NCBI RefSeq assembly: GCF_002162035.1
Contig: NZ_CP021138.1
Span: 2,542,001 to 2,606,000, forward strand
From: Sulfuriferula sp. AH1
GTDB taxonomy: Bacteria; Pseudomonadota; Gammaproteobacteria; Burkholderiales; Sulfuriferulaceae
Length of the DNA: 64,000 nt
Direction of reading: 5' to 3'
The notes below the pieces were generated by a model. It was not told the DNA's origin, did no database searches, and was given only the letters and a program-made list of their open reading frames with translations. This document shows, in pieces, positions 8,305-17,833 of the stretch (position 1 is its first letter; each line of letters opens with the position of its first letter). The translations under genes were made by a program, and so were the position numbers.

Positions 8305-9966
8305 ATGTTCAATATATTGTCTTTTCTGGACAAAGATAAAACACCGGCCGACCCGCTTGCCAATATGAAATCGGTGATGCGCTGGCTGAATGAGTTGCCG
8401 GTCGCAGACACCTTAGCTACCCATGCTCAAATTCTGAGCGCCCTGATACGTCTCCGCAATAATAACGGCGATTACGACACAGAAAAACTGGCCGTGCTGA
8501 TGGCACTGGATGAATACGCGCGCCCCTTGCAGACACTGCTAAGCGAACAGTACCTGCGCAATACGCGCATGTCGACCGCGATGGAAGCCAAACTCTGGCA
8601 GGCCATTTATGCGTTTTATACCGAAATCAGCCTGGCTTATTACAGTTACATCAGCGTTAACATCGGCGACCCGACACAAACCAGAATAGCGCCTTTGGTG
8701 CCGCAATTGACGCTACGCGTACTCCATGATCTGGGCAATATCATCAAATGGCGATTTTTTCATTATGACCAGCCGGATGAAAAACTCTGGCGCATGCTGC
8801 ACAAACTGTATCGCATAGCTGAAATCCAGGGATTCGTTAATCGCACCATCCCTTTGTATACCGGCACCGAATCCCGTTGTGTCGATCAATACGTGCGCGC
8901 CCTGCTGCTGACCCAGCTTCATCCCAGCGCGTTACCGGCAAGACAAATCGAAATGGCAGACAGCTGGCTACTGAAATGGGTACGTCTGGTCCAACTGGAC
9001 AAGTCCCCAAAACCGGCACAACACCATTTCTATGTAGACCTCGCCAGACCTGCCGGTGCCTCCGTTGTTACCGAACAGCCTTATCCCGATAGCTGCCTGT
9101 GCTGGGACGCTTCGACCTTGCTGGGCGAACTGCGGCGTACACGGGACGAATTACTCGCCAGCCCTGACCGCGCCCAGTCAGGTGCTGACATGCGCCAGCC
9201 TGAATATCTCAAAATGCTGGATTACGTCGAATTGCAATGGAACCCGGCCAACCTGGGCAAATTGCGCAAAAGCCCGCGCATCGCAGCCAGGAAAACACTC
9301 TGCGTTGTGCATGGTTTCAATACGATTTGCAGCATCGTCAAGAACAGTGCGCCAGATACCGAACAGGTACTGGAATATGATGCCGATATCAAATATGCCG
9401 AAATGGTCGATATCCAGCTCTACGGTTTTATTACCGAAGCCACCCGTACCAGGCAACACCAATCCGTACCCAAACCCAGTTTGTCCGAGACCCCGTGTGA
9501 AAACTGGGGCATGGAGGATGAAAGCAGCGAAGGCTATCGTGCCAGCATTCCGGCAGAAAAAAACGACTGGCTGCGCCTAAGTCGTCTGGTCGGGATAAAA
9601 GTCGAGAAGGAACAGCACTGGAAGGTAGCGGTAGTGCGGCGCCTATTCCGGGGGGCGGGAAGCGGAACCCAGGTCGGCATGGAAGTACTCGGCCAGCATC
9701 CTGTACTGCTCATGTTCCAGCCGCTCAATACCAATCTTGCGCTGGCAACCAAAACCGAACAAACCCTTAACGCCGAATTATCCATAGCCGTATTATTGAC
9801 AGGCCCAATTCACAACGGGCAGCTCACGCTCATCATGGATAGCGCCGAATACACCGGAAACAAGCTGTTCAAGGTCACCATCGGCCAGAATCCGAGCATA
9901 GTAAAACTAGGGCGCATGCTGGAGAAAGGCGATGCCTGGATACATGTGCAGGCCACCATATCGTAA
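8305..9966 (+). CDS. PilZ-like domain protein, possible c-di-GMP receptor
   Basis: A 553-residue cytoplasmic protein with no signal peptide or membrane segment. Residues 1-400 are mostly helical and of no known function to me. Near residues 405-410 the segment DESSEG fits the [D/N]xSxxG half of the PilZ c-di-GMP-binding motif, followed by a beta-rich region (WLRLSRLVGIKVE, then HWKVAVVRRLFRG) typical of a PilZ barrel. Arginines in EATRTRQHQ upstream could supply the RxxxR half, but the spacing is not canonical. The ATG is preceded by GAGGAG. It converges on the DUF1631 gene at 10042. Naming as a c-di-GMP receptor is an inference from motif and fold. Confidence 0.55.
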   Translation: MFNILSFLDKDKTPADPLANMKSVMRWLNELPVADTLATHAQILSALIRLRNNNGDYDTEKLAVLMALDEYARPLQTLLSEQYLRNTRMSTAMEAKLWQAIYAFYTEISLAYYSYISVNIGDPTQTRIAPLVPQLTLRVLHDLGNIIKWRFFHYDQPDEKLWRMLHKLYRIAEIQGFVNRTIPLYTGTESRCVDQYVRALLLTQLHPSALPARQIEMADSWLLKWVRLVQLDKSPKPAQHHFYVDLARPAGASVVTEQPYPDSCLCWDASTLLGELRRTRDELLASPDRAQSGADMRQPEYLKMLDYVELQWNPANLGKLRKSPRIAARKTLCVVHGFNTICSIVKNSAPDTEQVLEYDADIKYAEMVDIQLYGFITEATRTRQHQSVPKPSLSETPCENWGMEDESSEGYRASIPAEKNDWLRLSRLVGIKVEKEQHWKVAVVRRLFRGAGSGTQVGMEVLGQHPVLLMFQPLNTNLALATKTEQTLNAELSIAVLLTGPIHNGQLTLIMDSAEYTGNKLFKVTIGQNPSIVKLGRMLEKGDAWIHVQATIS

Positions 9967-10041
9967 ACAATCGCTGTAGAAACACGTTCAAGCGCCGCAA
10001 CCATCACCGCCACGCAACAACGCTTGTACATTGATGCAAAC

Positions 10042-12330
10042 CTAATTACTGCGCCCTTGCAATTTCCCGATCAGACGCTCGACCGCACGCTCAGTAAGCG
10101 AGCTGGTCTTGATTATGCGCGCTTCACCGCCGCGCAAACGCGCAGCCAGCCTGGGTAATGTCGTGGTGATCGCATCCAGCCCCTGGTTATTGGTAAACAA
10201 GTAAATTCCGCGCAACGAACTCACCCAGGACAGACGTGCAGTGCGACTGCTGCCATCCGCATTTACGAATTCCAGCCACATGCCTTTTTTCAGCGCGCGC
10301 GCCTGCTCGGTGTACTCATCCTCCTCCAGCGCATCTGCCGGATCGGCTGGAAAATCGAAATGCTCGGTAATCGCATCGATGGATTCGATCGTCGGCAAAG
10401 TCGGCATTTCCATACTTGACTGCTGCGTGATCGCCGCACGCATATCGACATCCGTTCCCGGCGGGGTTTTTGCCCGCAAGCCTGCCTTAACCGCTACCGC
10501 ATGGCAAGCGACCAGCCCGGAGAATATCGCTTCGCGCCGCGACGGCTCGACCTGAATCAGATTCATGCCGTCGCGCAACTGCTTTAGCAATTCCGGCAAC
10601 ATGGATACCAGCGTCAATCGATCCTCGGTATTCAGCTTGGGCGTCACGCTCCATAACAAATCCCGCATGGTCTTGAGGCTGGATTGCCATGCGGGATTCT
10701 GCGCGCCCTCCTGCGTATAAACATGCTGCAATACTTGCTGCCATATCGTACGCACAAATTCGACAATCGATTCCGGCAATTCCTGATCGGCGATGGCCTT
10801 ATTGATTTCATCCTGCACGATGACCTGAGCGACTTGCGCGCGTTCGGCGGTCTCTATTATCTGTGCAGATTCATCAACCGCCGTCTGCACATCGCCTTCA
10901 TGGCTGGCGACGAACAACTGCAAATCATTCAGCAATGTTTCAAAAACAGCGGCATCCTCGGTAAAATCGTTCAACACCGATTGCACGATCTCATCGATTT
11001 TAGCGTATAGCGCAATATTATATGTACCCGCATCGGTCCATCCTACCGAAACACTGGCTATCTCATCCAGCAAACGCCGCGCCGGGTGAGATTTCCTGGA
11101 GAAAAACTGCTGATCCAGCATCGCGACTTTTAACACCGGTATCTGCAGCCGACCGATCAGCGCCTTCAGCGCAGCCGGAATATTCTCGTCATCGAACACA
11201 TAATCAAACAGCATGGCGACGATATCGATCGTCAAGCTATCGGCATGATTGTCGACTTGCACCAGCCCTGCATCACGAATATCGCGCAGCACATTGGTGG
11301 TACCTGCCTGAATTAATGCAGGATCAAACGATGTCGCCACATTGCCCACAATCTGCCCGCGCTGCAACAGCGTGAGCGCCGTGATCTGACCAGGGTTAAC
11401 GGCTTGTTGGCCAAGCTGTAACGAACCGGGCTGCGTCGACCCTCCGCCGGCTATGGGTGTAGAAGCCCAGGCGGCCCCGGTCGACTGCATCTGCTGGCCC
11501 AGCAACTGCTGCAGCAATGCAAACACATCCATGCCATCTGTCGCCGACTCACCGGAACCGGCTACCGCCTGCGCTGCAGCAGGACTGGGTTTGCCGGTAT
11601 TGCGGCTGCGTTCACGCGCCCCGGTCATCCCTACTTTTATTGACGGCAACACACCCTTTTCAGCCAGAAACTGATTTATGCCCTGGTAAATCCCCGGCAA
11701 TACCGGCGCAATGTGCGCATCGAACTGCTGCAACAGAATCAATCTGACTTTAGGGTCGGCATCCAGCATCTTGCAAGCTGCCAGAAATGACTCGCATAAG
11801 TCTTTTGGCGCAAAAGGATTCGTTTCGGCTTTCGCATGCTGATGCAGCAATGCGGCCACGCGCTGTTCAAGTGCCGCCAGCTCTTCGACCGCATTGACCT
11901 GCATACGGGAAGCGGATTTGCTGACCACCAGCGTTTCTTCGAACGCCTCCTCGTCAACCAATGACAGATTCAGGTCGAATGCACCATTCTGGTTTCCGGG
12001 TTCGGCTACGATACCGCCACGTACCTGGGCATCGAATTTCGTCAGGAACTGATCCTGCAATGCAGCACTCAGCGATTCATTGCGATTACGCAACAAGCTC
12101 TGCGTCTGATAATACAGGTTGCGGGTTTCCAGAATGGGGGAACGATCGGCAAGCGCCAGCAAATCATCTTCGACCTGATCGCGCTTGTCGTTCCACACAC
12201 GATCGATTTCTGTGATCATGCGGTTACGGCACTCATTGAGCAAGGCAAGCACTTCGGCAGGGCTCATGATATTCCGGGCTTTATCAAACTGCGATAGGCT
12301 AACAACATTGCGCTGGCTATTTTCTATCAT
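10042..12330 (-). CDS. DUF1631 family protein
   Basis: Large cytoplasmic protein of 762 residues of the DUF1631 family, whose role is not established. It is mainly helical, with a low-complexity Gln/Ala/Gly-rich linker in the middle and a small beta-rich C-terminal domain (MWLEFVNADGSSRTARLSWV, IYLFTNNQG) that resembles a PilZ-like barrel in other family members. The start was set at the ATG at 12330 because GAGGAG lies a good distance before it; an in-frame upstream codon at 12366 would add 12 residues without a ribosome site. Its partner across the 75-bp convergent gap has a PilZ motif, which hints at a shared role in c-di-GMP signalling (inference). Confidence 0.7.
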   Translation of the reverse strand: MIENSQRNVVSLSQFDKARNIMSPAEVLALLNECRNRMITEIDRVWNDKRDQVEDDLLALADRSPILETRNLYYQTQSLLRNRNESLSAALQDQFLTKFDAQVRGGIVAEPGNQNGAFDLNLSLVDEEAFEETLVVSKSASRMQVNAVEELAALEQRVAALLHQHAKAETNPFAPKDLCESFLAACKMLDADPKVRLILLQQFDAHIAPVLPGIYQGINQFLAEKGVLPSIKVGMTGARERSRNTGKPSPAAAQAVAGSGESATDGMDVFALLQQLLGQQMQSTGAAWASTPIAGGGSTQPGSLQLGQQAVNPGQITALTLLQRGQIVGNVATSFDPALIQAGTTNVLRDIRDAGLVQVDNHADSLTIDIVAMLFDYVFDDENIPAALKALIGRLQIPVLKVAMLDQQFFSRKSHPARRLLDEIASVSVGWTDAGTYNIALYAKIDEIVQSVLNDFTEDAAVFETLLNDLQLFVASHEGDVQTAVDESAQIIETAERAQVAQVIVQDEINKAIADQELPESIVEFVRTIWQQVLQHVYTQEGAQNPAWQSSLKTMRDLLWSVTPKLNTEDRLTLVSMLPELLKQLRDGMNLIQVEPSRREAIFSGLVACHAVAVKAGLRAKTPPGTDVDMRAAITQQSSMEMPTLPTIESIDAITEHFDFPADPADALEEDEYTEQARALKKGMWLEFVNADGSSRTARLSWVSSLRGIYLFTNNQGLDAITTTLPRLAARLRGGEARIIKTSSLTERAVERLIGKLQGRSN

Positions 12331-12578
12331 GTTGATCTCCTCGCCCACCAACAGAACAGGCGACATTTACCGAGTATTCTTCGGCTTATTTAATAAGGGA
12401 GTAAGCCCCCATTTGGCAATCCCGCTGTCATGGTGTCGCCACTTTAGACCGGAAATTTTGCGTCGCCACCTTTCGATGGGTTTGCCAGTTTCAAATGCTT
12501 GGCTCGATAACAATAAAGAAACAGCCAACACGAGCATTTATTCTAGTCGAAAATGCTGATTTTGTGAGTTTTTTGATC

Positions 12579-12652
12579 TGGAGCGGGTGATGGGAATCGA
12601 ACCCACGCTATCTGCTTGGGAAGCAGAAGTTCTACCATTGAACTACACCCGC
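12579..12652 (-). tRNA. tRNA-Gly (anticodon CCC)
   Basis: A full cloverleaf can be folded on the minus strand: acceptor GCGGGTG paired with CACCCGC, D-arm with AGTTCAATGGTAGAAC, anticodon stem TCTGC/GCAGA with loop TTCCCAA giving CCC, and T-arm with GGTTCGATTCC. The 3' CCA is encoded. The length is 74 bases including CCA. The sequence is close to E. coli tRNA-Gly(CCC). Confidence 0.97.
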
Positions 12653-12662
12653 AGGATGCGCA

Positions 12663-12691
12663 ATTTTACGACGGTTCCCGTTATTACTCAA
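12663..12691 (-). promoter_or_regulatory. Sigma-70 promoter of tRNA-Gly
   Basis: On the minus strand TTGAGT (12686-12691) and TAAAAT (12663-12668) are separated by exactly 17 bases and lie just upstream of the tRNA 5' end. Spacing and position fit a sigma-70 promoter with a very short leader. Confidence 0.7.
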
Positions 12692-12767
12692 CAAGGAAGT
12701 ATTGCAGTATCATAAATAACGTCATTGTCCATATAGTCAATGTCGCAGCTGGCCGGTCAAGTCCATC

Positions 12768-13136
12768 ATGAATGATCATGCCTCCTCTGCAGCAAGCAAA
12801 CAGAATCCGTTATGGCATGAGATGGCGGCAACAGCGGTCGCGCATGAATTCGCCATCCAGCCTCAAACCGGACTGTCCTCCACAGAAGCGGCTATATGCC
12901 TTTATGTGCCGGTGTTGCAGTCCATCTTCAAGACCGAAGCGCTCATCCTGCCTGAGCTGACCTTGTGTACAAGCACTATCGCGGTAGTGTTTTTTGCCAA
13001 GGAAATAGAGAAAAGGCTGGTACGCCACGGCAAGCTCTACCAAAACGGACGGCATGCAATGACACTGAACAGGCCATTTGCTTGCTTTCAGCCATGGCAA
13101 CAGCCCTGCTGTGATAAAATGACGCAGATATTGTAA
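12768..13136 (+). pseudogene. Relic of a P-type cation ATPase with a large internal deletion
   Basis: The 122-codon frame joins two pieces of a P-type ATPase. Residues about 15-45 (LWHEMAATAVAHEF, then TGLSSTEAA) look like the N-terminal cation-ATPase domain. From residue 46 (LYVPVLQSIFKTEAL, LPELTLC, VVFFAKEIEKRL) the sequence matches the last transmembrane segments and C-terminus of the same family. Everything between is gone: the phosphorylation DKTGT loop, the nucleotide domain and most membrane helices, some 750 residues. The frame is still open across the join, so a short peptide could be made, but ATPase function is impossible. It sits between tRNA-Gly and thiS. The call rests on recognised family sequence, not on an alignment. 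Confidence 0.65.
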
Positions 13137-13157
13137 GCGCATAAACGAGGTATTCCG

Positions 13158-13361
13158 GTGATCGAACTTTCTGTCAATGGCACAATCAGGCAGTTGCACA
13201 CGGCAACTAACGTCGCCGAACTCATCATTGAGCTGGATCTGGTTGGCAAACGCATCGCGATAGAACGCAATGGCGAAATCGTACCGCGCAGTTTATTCGC
13301 AAGCACCCCCCTTCACTCCGGCGACCAGCTCGAAATCGTGGTCGCAGTAGGCGGCGGTTAA
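13158..13361 (+). CDS. thiS: ThiS, sulfur carrier protein
   Basis: Ubiquitin-fold sulfur carrier for thiazole formation in thiamine synthesis. The 67 residues show the ThiS core (LSVNGTIRQL, IAIERNGEIVPRS) and end in VAVGGG, the glycine tail whose terminal carboxyl is thiocarboxylated. The start is GTG, with GAGG about 8 bases upstream. It is followed by thiG after 27 bp. Confidence 0.93.
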   Translation: MIELSVNGTIRQLHTATNVAELIIELDLVGKRIAIERNGEIVPRSLFASTPLHSGDQLEIVVAVGGG

Positions 13362-13388
13362 GCCCGCCCACAACAATTAAGGCACTTT

Positions 13389-14171
13389 ATGGACAAGCTA
13401 ATTATCGCTGACAAAAGCTATGATTCAAGGCTGCTGATAGGCACCGGCAAATACAAGGATTTCGACGAAACCCGGCTCGCGGTGGAAGCCAGCGGCGCAG
13501 AGATCGTCACCGTGGCGATACGCCGCACCAATATCGGGCAGGATGCGGGCCAGCCCAGTCTGCTCGACGCCCTGCCCCCCAGCCGCTACACCTACCTGCC
13601 CAATACCGCGGGTTGTTATAGCGCTGAGGATGCGGTGCGCACCTTACGCCTGGCACGCGAACTGCTGGACGGACATGATCTGGTGAAACTGGAAGTGCTG
13701 GGCGATCCGAAAAGCCTGTACCCCAACGTCGTGGAAACCATCAAGGCCGCCGAGATCCTGGTCAGGGAAGACTTCAAGGTCATGGTCTACACCTCGGACG
13801 ATCCGATTATCGCTAAACAGTTTGAAGCCATGGGCTGCGTCGCGGTGATGCCGCTGGCCTCGCTGATCGGCTCGGGCATGGGCATCCTGAACCCGTGGAA
13901 CCTGCAGATCATCATCAACGAATTGCAGGTGCCGGTGATCGTCGATGCCGGCGTGGGCACCGCCAGCGATGCCGCGATTGCGATGGAACTGGGCTGCGCC
14001 GGGGTATTGATGAATACCGCCATCGCCGGTGCGCAACATCCGGTATTGATGGCCAGCGCGATGAAAAAAGCCGTGCAGGCCGGACGCGAGGCCTATCTGG
14101 CCGGACGCATGCCGAAAAAAATCTATACCGCCAGTCCGTCTTCGCCCACCAGCGGCGTGATCGGTTCGTGA
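13389..14171 (+). CDS. thiG: ThiG, thiazole synthase
   Basis: TIM-barrel enzyme that builds the thiazole phosphate of thiamine from deoxyxylulose 5-phosphate, dehydroglycine/iminoglycine and ThiS thiocarboxylate. The 260-residue length is normal. Family segments include [33 protein letters not shown] (with the Schiff-base lysine) and [15 protein letters not shown]. The stop codon is followed at once by the trmB start, and thiS lies just upstream, so thiS-thiG-trmB is probably one transcript. Confidence 0.96.
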   Translation: MDKLIIADKSYDSRLLIGTGKYKDFDETRLAVEASGAEIVTVAIRRTNIGQDAGQPSLLDALPPSRYTYLPNTAGCYSAEDAVRTLRLARELLDGHDLVKLEVLGDPKSLYPNVVETIKAAEILVREDFKVMVYTSDDPIIAKQFEAMGCVAVMPLASLIGSGMGILNPWNLQIIINELQVPVIVDAGVGTASDAAIAMELGCAGVLMNTAIAGAQHPVLMASAMKKAVQAGREAYLAGRMPKKIYTASPSSPTSGVIGS

Positions 14172-14870
14172 ATGACCGAGCCAACGGATAAACCCAGTCC
14201 GGTCGGCCGCCCCATTCGCAGCTTCGTGTTGCGCCAGGGGCGCATGTCGGTCGCACAACAACGTGCCCACGACCAGCTGCAAGCGGTGCACGGCATTCCT
14301 TACACAGCGCAGACGCTGGATCTGACCGCGACTTTCAGTCGCAGTGCGCCGAAGATACTGGAAATCGGTTTCGGCATGGGTGACGCCACTGCCGCCATCG
14401 CTGCTGCCCACCCGGAAAACGACTATCTCGGCATCGAAGTACACGGTCCCGGCGTCGGCAGCCTGCTCAACCAGATCGAGCAGCGCGGCCTCACCAATCT
14501 GCGCATCGTGCAGCACGATGCGGTCGAAGTGCTGAACAACATGATTACCGACCGCAGCCTGGCGGGCGTGCATATTTTCTTCCCCGATCCCTGGCACAAG
14601 AAGCGCCACCACAAGCGTCGCCTGATCAAACCGGAATTCGTCGCGCTGATTACCCGCAAGCTGGCACCCGGCGGCTACCTGCACTGCGCCACCGACTGGG
14701 AAGATTATGCCACGCAGATCCTGCAGGTATTGTCGGCCCAGCCGGCGCTCGCCAACACCGCAGTCGATTACGCCCCGCGGCCGGCTTACCGGCCATTGAC
14801 CAAGTTCGAACAGCGCGGCATCCGCCTCGGCCACGGCGTCTGGGATATCGTATTCAAAAAAATCGAATAA
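14172..14870 (+). CDS. trmB: tRNA (guanine-N7-)-methyltransferase TrmB
   Basis: SAM-dependent enzyme that makes m7G46 in tRNA. The 232-residue product has the SAM motif [10 protein letters not shown], followed by [12 protein letters not shown] and [16 protein letters not shown], the hallmark of TrmB. The ATG directly abuts the thiG stop codon, which points to translational coupling. The gene downstream also starts immediately after its stop. Confidence 0.95.
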   Translation: MTEPTDKPSPVGRPIRSFVLRQGRMSVAQQRAHDQLQAVHGIPYTAQTLDLTATFSRSAPKILEIGFGMGDATAAIAAAHPENDYLGIEVHGPGVGSLLNQIEQRGLTNLRIVQHDAVEVLNNMITDRSLAGVHIFFPDPWHKKRHHKRRLIKPEFVALITRKLAPGGYLHCATDWEDYATQILQVLSAQPALANTAVDYAPRPAYRPLTKFEQRGIRLGHGVWDIVFKKIE

Positions 14871-16061
14871 ATGCTGTTTAATATCCCTGTCGAATTCCTG
14901 CTGTTTGCCGGCACCCTGCTGGGTGTCGCCATCTGGCACGAACGCAATCTGCAGATCGCGATCGGCGGCCTGCTCAGCATCATCGGCTATAAATCATGGT
15001 CGCAGCATTATGCATTGCTGCCGCACTTGACCCATGAAGCGCCGCTGGTACTGAATCTGCTGGGCCTGCTGCTCGGTTTTGCAATTCTTGCCAAGCATTT
15101 CGAGGAATCAGGACTGCCCGACTTGTTGCCGCGTTATCTGCCTGACGACTGGAAAGGCGGCTGGTTGCTACTCATCATGATCGCGGTGATTTCCAGCTTC
15201 CTGGATAACATCGCTGCTGCTATCCTCGGTGGCGTGGTTGCGCGTCATGTGTTTTCCGGGCGTGTCAGCGTCGGTTATCTCGCGGCCATCGTCGCTGCCA
15301 GCAATGCCGGCGGCGCGGGCTCGGTCGTCGGCGACACCACCACGACCATGATGTGGATCGCGGGGGTGCCTGCGCTGCGGGTGACCAATGCCTTCATCGC
15401 TTCTGCCGTGGCCATGACCGTGGCCGGCATCTTCGCCAGCCGTGCACAGCAGCGTTATCAACCCATCCGCAAGGATCCGCCTGCCGGCAATGCACTGGAC
15501 GGTATCGAACTGGGCATCGTCGGCAGCGTGATCGTGACTCGACTGGTCACTGTCGCGTTGATCATAGGCGGGGCAGCCGCAAGCAATATCCTGCTGAATT
15601 TCCCCGCAGCGGGGGCATGGCTGGCGATATTGATCGGCGCCTGGTTCCATCCCGTTCCCTGGCGCGAGGCGCGCAACGCGTTCGCTGGTGCGATATTCCT
15701 GATTGCGCTGGTGCTGGCGGCATCGCTGATGCCAGTGGCTGCATTACCTGACGCCAGCTGGCACACAACACTGGGATTGGGCTTCGTCAGCGCTGTATTC
15801 GACAATATCCCGCTCACCGCGCTGGCTTTGACGCAAGGCGGCTATGACTGGGGTTTGCTGGCTTTTGCCGTCGGCTATGGCGGCTCCATGATCTGGTTCG
15901 GCTCCTCCGCCGGCGTCGCGATCGCCAGTCGCTTCCCCGAAGCCAGAAACACCGGATTGTGGCTCAAACAGGGCTGGTTTGTGCCGGTGGGATACATGCT
16001 CGGCTACATCACTTTATTTCTGCTGTTAGGCTGGCACCCTGACAGTTTGCCAGCCCGTTAA
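14871..16061 (+). CDS. Ion transporter (IT) superfamily membrane protein, NhaD/citrate-transporter-like
   Basis: Polytopic inner-membrane protein of 396 residues with roughly 10-12 hydrophobic segments. Motifs SSFLDNIAAAILGG and GGAGSVVGDTTTTMMW resemble the paired re-entrant signatures of IT-superfamily carriers such as NhaD-type sodium/proton antiporters and citrate/arsenite transporters. A second related signature, SAVFDNIPLTALAL, lies in the C-terminal half, consistent with an inverted repeat. The substrate cannot be read from sequence. It follows trmB with no gap, so it belongs to the thi-trmB operon by position only. Confidence 0.65.
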   Translation: MLFNIPVEFLLFAGTLLGVAIWHERNLQIAIGGLLSIIGYKSWSQHYALLPHLTHEAPLVLNLLGLLLGFAILAKHFEESGLPDLLPRYLPDDWKGGWLLLIMIAVISSFLDNIAAAILGGVVARHVFSGRVSVGYLAAIVAASNAGGAGSVVGDTTTTMMWIAGVPALRVTNAFIASAVAMTVAGIFASRAQQRYQPIRKDPPAGNALDGIELGIVGSVIVTRLVTVALIIGGAAASNILLNFPAAGAWLAILIGAWFHPVPWREARNAFAGAIFLIALVLAASLMPVAALPDASWHTTLGLGFVSAVFDNIPLTALALTQGGYDWGLLAFAVGYGGSMIWFGSSAGVAIASRFPEARNTGLWLKQGWFVPVGYMLGYITLFLLLGWHPDSLPAR

Positions 16062-16088
16062 CCCCGAAGATCGTTCGGAGAGCTCAGA

Positions 16089-17708
16089 CTAAGCCACTAC
16101 CTGTAACGCACTAACCAGATCAGGCTGCAAGTTTTCCTGCCCCAGCATCACATCAACGCCCGCCCAGACCAGTTTTTTTTGTACGCGCTCGTTGGCCTCG
16201 CACACGATCACCCGCGCACCGCGTTTCTGAAACAGCTTGATGGTCGCCTTCAACGAATGGATACCCGTTGCATCAATAAACGGCACGCGCCCAAGACGCA
16301 CGATCAGCACTCGCACATCCGCGTTCAGACTCGCCAGCGTGCGTTCGAAACTCTCTGCCGCACCGAAGAAAAACGGCCCGTCGATAGAATAGATTTGCAC
16401 CCCTTTCGGCAACCCTACCGGACAGAATTCCGCCAGATCGGCCTCACTGTCGCCGGTGATCTTTATCGATTCGGTCATCTGTTTCATGAACAGCAAGGCT
16501 GCCAGCAGCACCCCTACGTTCACCGCAATCACCAGATCGGTAAACACCGTGAGTGTAAAAGTAATGAGCAACAGCACCCGGTCGTTTTTAGGTGCATGGG
16601 TGAGGATGTCCCGGAAATGATGCGCCTCGCTCATATTCCAAGCAACCACGAACAGGATCGCAGCCAGCACCGCCAGAGGGATGTACGCTGCCCACGGCGC
16701 GAACACCAGCACGATCAGCACCAGTGTCAGCGCATGTATGATTCCTGCCAGCGGACTGTTGCCGCCATTGCGGATATTGGTGGCCGTGCGCGCAATAGCG
16801 CCGGTCGCCGCAAATCCGCCGAACAACGGCGACAGGATATTGGCTGCACCCTGCCCGATCAGCTCCTGATTGGAATCATGACGCGTACCGGTCATGCCGT
16901 CGGCCACCACGGCCGACAGCAGCGACTCTATCGCGCCGAGCAGCGCGATGGTAAATGCCGGACCGATCAGCTCGACGATGCGCGAGAACGTCACTTCCGG
17001 CACATGGAACGACGGCAGACTGTCCGGAATGCCGCCAAAGGCGGAACCCAACGTGGCAACACCATCGAACTGTGCGTAATACTGGATCAGCGTCACCGCC
17101 ACCATTGCAATCAGGGGTGCCGGGATGCGCTTGATGAACTTCGGCGCGACAACACAGATCACCAGCCCCAGCGCCGCCAGCAAGGTCGTTGCCGGATGCA
17201 GGGTCGGCAACGCGGCAAGCAGGTACATGAGTTTTTCATGGAAATGCAGGCCGGTTGCCGCCGGTTGCAGACCAAAAAAATCCTTCCACTCCCCTACCCA
17301 GATCAGCACCGCAATACCGGCAGTGAATCCGGTGATGACCGGCATCGGAATAAAGCGGATGATCGCGCCCAGCTTGCTGAATCCCATCACCATCAGCATC
17401 ACCCCGGCCATCAGCGTCGCGATCTGCAACCCGTCAAAACCGTGCTTGGCGGTAATCGCCGCGAGGATGACGATAAACGCCCCGGTAGGGCCGGAGATCT
17501 GCACGCGACTGCCGCCCAGCACTGCGGCAAAGAAGCCGGCAACGATCGCGGTATATATCCCTTGCTCCGGCTTGGCGCCGCTGGCGATCGCGAAAGCCAT
17601 CGCCAGCGGCAGCGCCACGATGCCGACGATGACCCCTGACAGCAGATTGCTGACCAAATCACGCCGGTTGAACAAACCGGCACGTCGGGCTTCCAGTAAA
17701 GCGATCAT
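16089..17708 (-). CDS. SulP family anion transporter with STAS domain
   Basis: Inner-membrane carrier of 539 residues of the SulP (SLC26) family, which moves sulfate, bicarbonate or other anions. The membrane domain starts with LLSGVIVGIVALPLAMAFAI and includes GPTGAFIVILA. The C-terminal cytoplasmic STAS domain runs from about residue 440 (VQIYSIDGPFFFGAAE, VPFIDATGIHSLK). The start at 17708 is chosen for its GGAG ribosome site; the longer frame from 17732 lacks one. Upstream are a gamma carbonic anhydrase and a second SulP gene on the same strand, suggesting bicarbonate rather than sulfate transport (inference). Confidence 0.85.
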   Translation of the reverse strand: MIALLEARRAGLFNRRDLVSNLLSGVIVGIVALPLAMAFAIASGAKPEQGIYTAIVAGFFAAVLGGSRVQISGPTGAFIVILAAITAKHGFDGLQIATLMAGVMLMVMGFSKLGAIIRFIPMPVITGFTAGIAVLIWVGEWKDFFGLQPAATGLHFHEKLMYLLAALPTLHPATTLLAALGLVICVVAPKFIKRIPAPLIAMVAVTLIQYYAQFDGVATLGSAFGGIPDSLPSFHVPEVTFSRIVELIGPAFTIALLGAIESLLSAVVADGMTGTRHDSNQELIGQGAANILSPLFGGFAATGAIARTATNIRNGGNSPLAGIIHALTLVLIVLVFAPWAAYIPLAVLAAILFVVAWNMSEAHHFRDILTHAPKNDRVLLLITFTLTVFTDLVIAVNVGVLLAALLFMKQMTESIKITGDSEADLAEFCPVGLPKGVQIYSIDGPFFFGAAESFERTLASLNADVRVLIVRLGRVPFIDATGIHSLKATIKLFQKRGARVIVCEANERVQKKLVWAGVDVMLGQENLQPDLVSALQVVA

Positions 17709-17736
17709 GCATGCTCCAGTGCTAAATACCAAGGCT

Positions 17737-17780
17737 GAAAAACAAACAGCCGCCTATTCAATGGTGAATAAGGCGGCTGT
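17737..17780 (-). terminator. Terminator or attenuator after the carbonic anhydrase gene
   Basis: Inverted repeat with 15-16 base arms (CAGCCGCC and GGCGGCTG at the outer ends, one bulge) and, on the minus strand, a following TTTGTTTTTC. It separates the SulP-carbonic anhydrase pair from the next SulP gene, so expression of that gene needs read-through or a promoter inside 17709-17760. Confidence 0.65.
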
Positions 17781-17833
17781 AAGGAATCCGTTTCATTTTT
17801 TCCTGAATGGACGATTCCATGCAGACTAGCAAA

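Noticed and set aside
12579-13136. Integration site at tRNA-Gly
   Set aside because: No repeated tRNA 3' end, integrase or base-composition shift was seen; the neighbouring relic is a host-type ATPase.
13644-14939. 431-codon minus-strand frame across thiG and trmB
   Set aside because: Antisense to two conserved genes and compositionally odd (His/Asp/Gly-rich).
16179-17639. 486-codon open frame opposite the SulP gene
   Set aside because: Rich in His, Gln and Arg with no family features and fully antisense to a clear SulP gene; a codon-bias shadow.
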